A stretch of DNA of 49,227 nt from Rikenellaceae bacterium. Its GTDB lineage: Bacteria > Bacteroidota > Bacteroidia > Bacteroidales > Rikenellaceae. This document shows positions 46,737-49,227 of this stretch, piece after piece. The stretch lies in the NCBI GenBank assembly GCA_017415005.1, contig JAFQJK010000043.1:1-49227 (forward strand). The letters are read 5' to 3'. Every line of letters starts with the position of its first letter. The first letter of the stretch is position 1. A program made the translations under genes and the position numbers. The notes below the pieces were generated by a model that worked only from the letters and a program-made list of their open reading frames with translations, made no database searches and was not told the origin of the DNA.

Positions 46737-47024
46737 ATGGCAATTATCTGTATCGACGAGCGGGTGTGGACGGCGCTCGTCAGAAAAATCGAATTATTGG
46801 CGGCACAGGCGAAGCGGTTGGAAAGACAATACGATCCGGGAGATAAAGAGCGCTGACTGGACGGGCAGGAAGTGTGTCGGGCGCTTGGCATATGCAGACG
46901 GACGCTCCAATTTTACCGGAGCCGGGGAACAATCCCATTCAGCTGTGTCGGCCGCAAGTATTTCTATCGCGAGCGTGACGTCGCGGCATACCTCGAGTCG
47001 AAAACCCAACCCGCAAAAGAATAA
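46737..47024 (+). pseudogene. Helix-turn-helix gene interrupted by an in-frame TGA
   Basis: Translation from 46737 gives 39 residues (MAIICIDERVWTALVRKIEL onward) ending KER, then TGA (46854-46856). The same frame continues with LDGQEVCRALGICRRTLQFY and on to TAA at 47022-47024. The downstream gene has KERYLNGDEVCKYLHISPRTLQ at the matching point, and relatives in conjugative elements read ERWLDGQEVC, so TGA replaces a Trp TGG by one base. Restored, it would be a 95-residue excisionase/MerR-like DNA-binding protein. It ends 3 bp before the next gene. Either a nonsense mutation or, less likely, UGA read-through. Confidence 0.75.
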
Positions 47025-47027
47025 ATT

Positions 47028-47315
47028 ATGGCATCGGACTATTTGACGGCGGAGAGCGACGAGGTGCGGAATGCCATGGCGCTACTTGACAGTATCGAGC
47101 GAGCTATGCGGAAAGGGGCGGAAAACTACACGCCGTCCATCGGGAAAGAACGCTACTTGAACGGGGATGAGGTTTGCAAGTATTTGCATATTTCGCCTCG
47201 CACTTTACAGACGCTCCGAGATAGGCATGAAATTCCTTTTACTGTCTTGAGTGGGCGGATATTTCTTTATCCAGAATCAGGTCTTCTGGAAATGCTACAG
47301 CAAAATTACGAGTAG
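47028..47315 (+). CDS. Helix-turn-helix DNA-binding protein (excisionase-like)
   Basis: A 95-residue protein. A helical N-terminus (about 1-45; DEVRNAMALLDSIERAMRKG) is followed by an HTH_17-type winged fold (about 46-95): RYLNGDEVCKYLHISPRTLQ, TLRDRHEIPFTVLSGRIFLY, and a closing helix. It is a paralogue of the broken gene 3 bp upstream, the usual tandem arrangement of Bacteroides conjugative and mobilisable elements, where such proteins regulate excision or mobilisation. It converges on the ATPase gene to its right. Confidence 0.85.
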   Translation: MASDYLTAESDEVRNAMALLDSIERAMRKGAENYTPSIGKERYLNGDEVCKYLHISPRTLQTLRDRHEIPFTVLSGRIFLYPESGLLEMLQQNYE

Positions 47316-47390
47316 AATTTGTTACATGGAAATCTATAACTTAGGAAATATAAGATTTATGAAAATATGCTGGCAATAATACATTAGCCG

Positions 47391-49227
47391 TTATTCTTTT
47401 GACAATAAATGCCTTAATCTATCAAATGTTTGACGAAATCCATCAAAATTTATATCCGTAAAGTTTTCTGTTGCATCAAAAATATGCTGTGCAAAAGCCT
47501 CTTTTGAAAGAGCCAGGCTTTGCCCATGTATATCAAATACCTCTTGGTCAATTATCTTTTCAGAATCGTGATCAAGACAAGTTGTGACTAGTCGATAATT
47601 TAAAACACCAATTTCTGCATTACTGGATAAACGACCCGCCTTATTGAATTCTGAGGATAGAAATAATCTTCGTCCATTTGTATCCTCTTGTTTAATGACC
47701 TCATCGGGATACATAAATTCTACAGAAATTCCTTTTGATAAATAAGATCGAAAATCTGGAGTCACAATACAACAACCATAAACATTATTGCCGTACTCCT
47801 TAATACCTCCTTCTTTTGCTATTCTGTATCCAATAATGCTTTTATTGCCATTTTGATCGCAATCAAATAGGCCTATGATCTTAGATGCATTTCTAACTCG
47901 AGCATTATTTGTCAATAACGCATCCAGTTTAGAATCACCTAATTCGTCATCGTATTCCCAAATTTCTACATTTATATCTGTATATTCTCTCATTGATTGA
48001 AAGTGTTGTAATGCCTTTTTGATATGTTTCCAGTCTGTTTTTCCCTCAGTTATCAATAGCGGTTTTGTTAATGAGGATAATTTATTGTGCATCTCATTCA
48101 ATGTGTGCATGAGTTGATCTTTAGCAGTTTTTTCATCATCAATTTTTTGTCGAAAATAAGATATAAGCTCTTTTTGAATGGCTAAAGAACCTATCTCTTC
48201 TAATAAGTCTTCTTTATTGGATTCTTTTAGCAGATCATTAATGTCCGTAAATATAGTATCACCATGTTTTGATCTTCCGGCTCTAAATATTTTTGGTTGT
48301 ATTCTCCCCGATTCTCGGGGATTAATGAAAGCCATAGAATGAGAGGTGGCAAAGATTTGCGTTGTGGAAGCATACTCATCACAAAACAATGTACTGAGGG
48401 CTTCTGCCGCACGAAATTCAAGAGAGTTTTCCGGCTCATCGATTCCCCAAATAAAAGTTTGATGTTTATTATGATTCTGCAACCATTTTAAGATAGGTGG
48501 GAGAAATTTAGATTTGATACCATCACCTCGCATGGTTAACGGAATTTGGTAATATGACGGATTGAGATTAATAGTTGTTCCTCTTCTGTTAGAAATATCT
48601 TCTTCAATTATTCTTGTATATTCATAATTTGTTCCAACAGCCAGTTGTCGCCAAAAATCACTCAACAATGTCGGTAAACCAAATGTAGCTCCAATAGCAA
48701 TATTAGATTCATTTAAGAGATCAGACAAATCGCCTGTCGTAGCATTTATGCTGCGATTTAGATCCTCAATTTGGGCATTTTGTATAAGTTGTTGTTCCCC
48801 GAGCAGCCCTAATAGATATTGAATAACCTCTTTGCCTTTTAAAGCAGGAATATATACGAAACGGATTTGATTTAAAATACGAGATATTGCAGAACGTGCC
48901 TGAGTACTTTCTTCAGAATATCTAATTGTACCAATACCAGTCTTATCATTCCGGTCAAATGTTTTTTCAATGAAAAATTCGCTGCTATTTATCGATTTGT
49001 AAGATGCAGGTGTTTGAAAAGTAATTTTGACTTTTATGAGTTGTTTTTTCTTCTTAGACGATTGTGCTTCCGCTAAAGAATATTTATTATAGTCTACACT
49101 AAAATTGAACGGCGTTTCAAAATCGGTTTTTTGGTTAAAAAACAAATTTAAAGCTTTCAATACATTTGATTTACCGACATCATTTTGTCCACAAAAAAGA
49201 TTGTATTCGGAGCAATCAATAAGACAA
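47391..49227 (-). CDS. OLD-family ATPase with TOPRIM domain, 5' end outside the window
   Basis: At least 612 residues. The reading frame continues past 49160 to the window edge; the part before the internal Met reads YNLFCGQNDVGKSNVLKALN, an ABC/SMC-type Walker A, so the true start lies to the right. Walker B and signature region FIWGIDEPENSLEFRAAEAL, H-loop FATSHS. The C-terminal TOPRIM domain has LLITEGKTDWKHIKKAL (Glu) and IIGLFDCDQNG (DxD). OLD-type proteins are nucleases in phage-defence systems such as Gabija and related single-gene systems. AT-rich and foreign in composition. A partner gene, if any, would be upstream, outside the window. Confidence 0.88.
   Translation of the reverse strand, partial: CLIDCSEYNLFCGQNDVGKSNVLKALNLFFNQKTDFETPFNFSVDYNKYSLAEAQSSKKKKQLIKVKITFQTPASYKSINSSEFFIEKTFDRNDKTGIGTIRYSEESTQARSAISRILNQIRFVYIPALKGKEVIQYLLGLLGEQQLIQNAQIEDLNRSINATTGDLSDLLNESNIAIGATFGLPTLLSDFWRQLAVGTNYEYTRIIEEDISNRRGTTINLNPSYYQIPLTMRGDGIKSKFLPPILKWLQNHNKHQTFIWGIDEPENSLEFRAAEALSTLFCDEYASTTQIFATSHSMAFINPRESGRIQPKIFRAGRSKHGDTIFTDINDLLKESNKEDLLEEIGSLAIQKELISYFRQKIDDEKTAKDQLMHTLNEMHNKLSSLTKPLLITEGKTDWKHIKKALQHFQSMREYTDINVEIWEYDDELGDSKLDALLTNNARVRNASKIIGLFDCDQNGNKSIIGYRIAKEGGIKEYGNNVYGCCIVTPDFRSYLSKGISVEFMYPDEVIKQEDTNGRRLFLSSEFNKAGRLSSNAEIGVLNYRLVTTCLDHDSEKIIDQEVFDIHGQSLALSKEAFAQHIFDATENFTDINFDGFRQTFDRLRHLLSKE

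Overview
The window looks like a chromosomal segment of a GC-rich member of the Bacteroidales, most likely Alistipes or another Rikenellaceae. Supporting points are the -7 promoter boxes of the TAnnTTTG type, few Shine-Dalgarno sites, a glycine-lipid (GlsB/GlsA-like) acyltransferase pair, an OadG subunit fused to a lamin-tail domain, and core proteins of Bacteroidetes type. The genus is an inference; no rRNA or tRNA gene is present to fix it.

Positions 1 to about 44,900 are ordinary, very GC-rich chromosome. At the left, meaB is followed by a glycosyltransferase and the methylmalonyl-CoA block (epimerase, decarboxylase alpha, OadG-like gamma, biotin carrier, beta), which together run the sodium-coupled succinate/propionate branch. 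Next come ffh, folD, clpC with a small phosphoesterase, rarA, dusB with a YbjN-like secreted protein, argS, an FMN reductase, the two acyltransferases, and a shortened division cluster (rsmH-ftsL-ftsI). These are followed by radA and an envelope group on the minus strand (a degenerate M23 protein, dxr, a small membrane protein, rseP). A sugar group follows (nucleotidyltransferase, galM, a vSGLT-like Na+/galactose symporter), then a UDP-xylose-synthase-like epimerase, groES-groEL, a DEAD-box helicase and a secreted GH2 glycosidase.

From about 44,900 to the right edge the composition turns AT-rich and the content changes: an orphan ORF, a DUF3408-type mobilisation-associated gene, a 360-bp palindrome-rich segment bounded by perfect 32-bp inverted repeats, two tandem helix-turn-helix genes (the first broken by an in-frame TGA), and a large OLD-family ATPase/TOPRIM protein that runs off the right edge. 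This looks like one end of an integrated mobilisable element carrying a possible defence gene.

The most unusual signals are: (1) a repeat family of roughly 73-75 bp units, each with a variable hairpin and a TAnnTTTG box, placed in the same orientation directly upstream of ffh, rarA and the DEAD-box helicase; (2) the hairpin-rich segment inside 32-bp inverted repeats at 46283-46645; (3) several family members that have lost catalytic residues: a UXS-like epimerase with Asn for the catalytic Tyr, an M23 protein lacking all three zinc ligands, and a thioredoxin-like protein with SAPS in place of CxxC.
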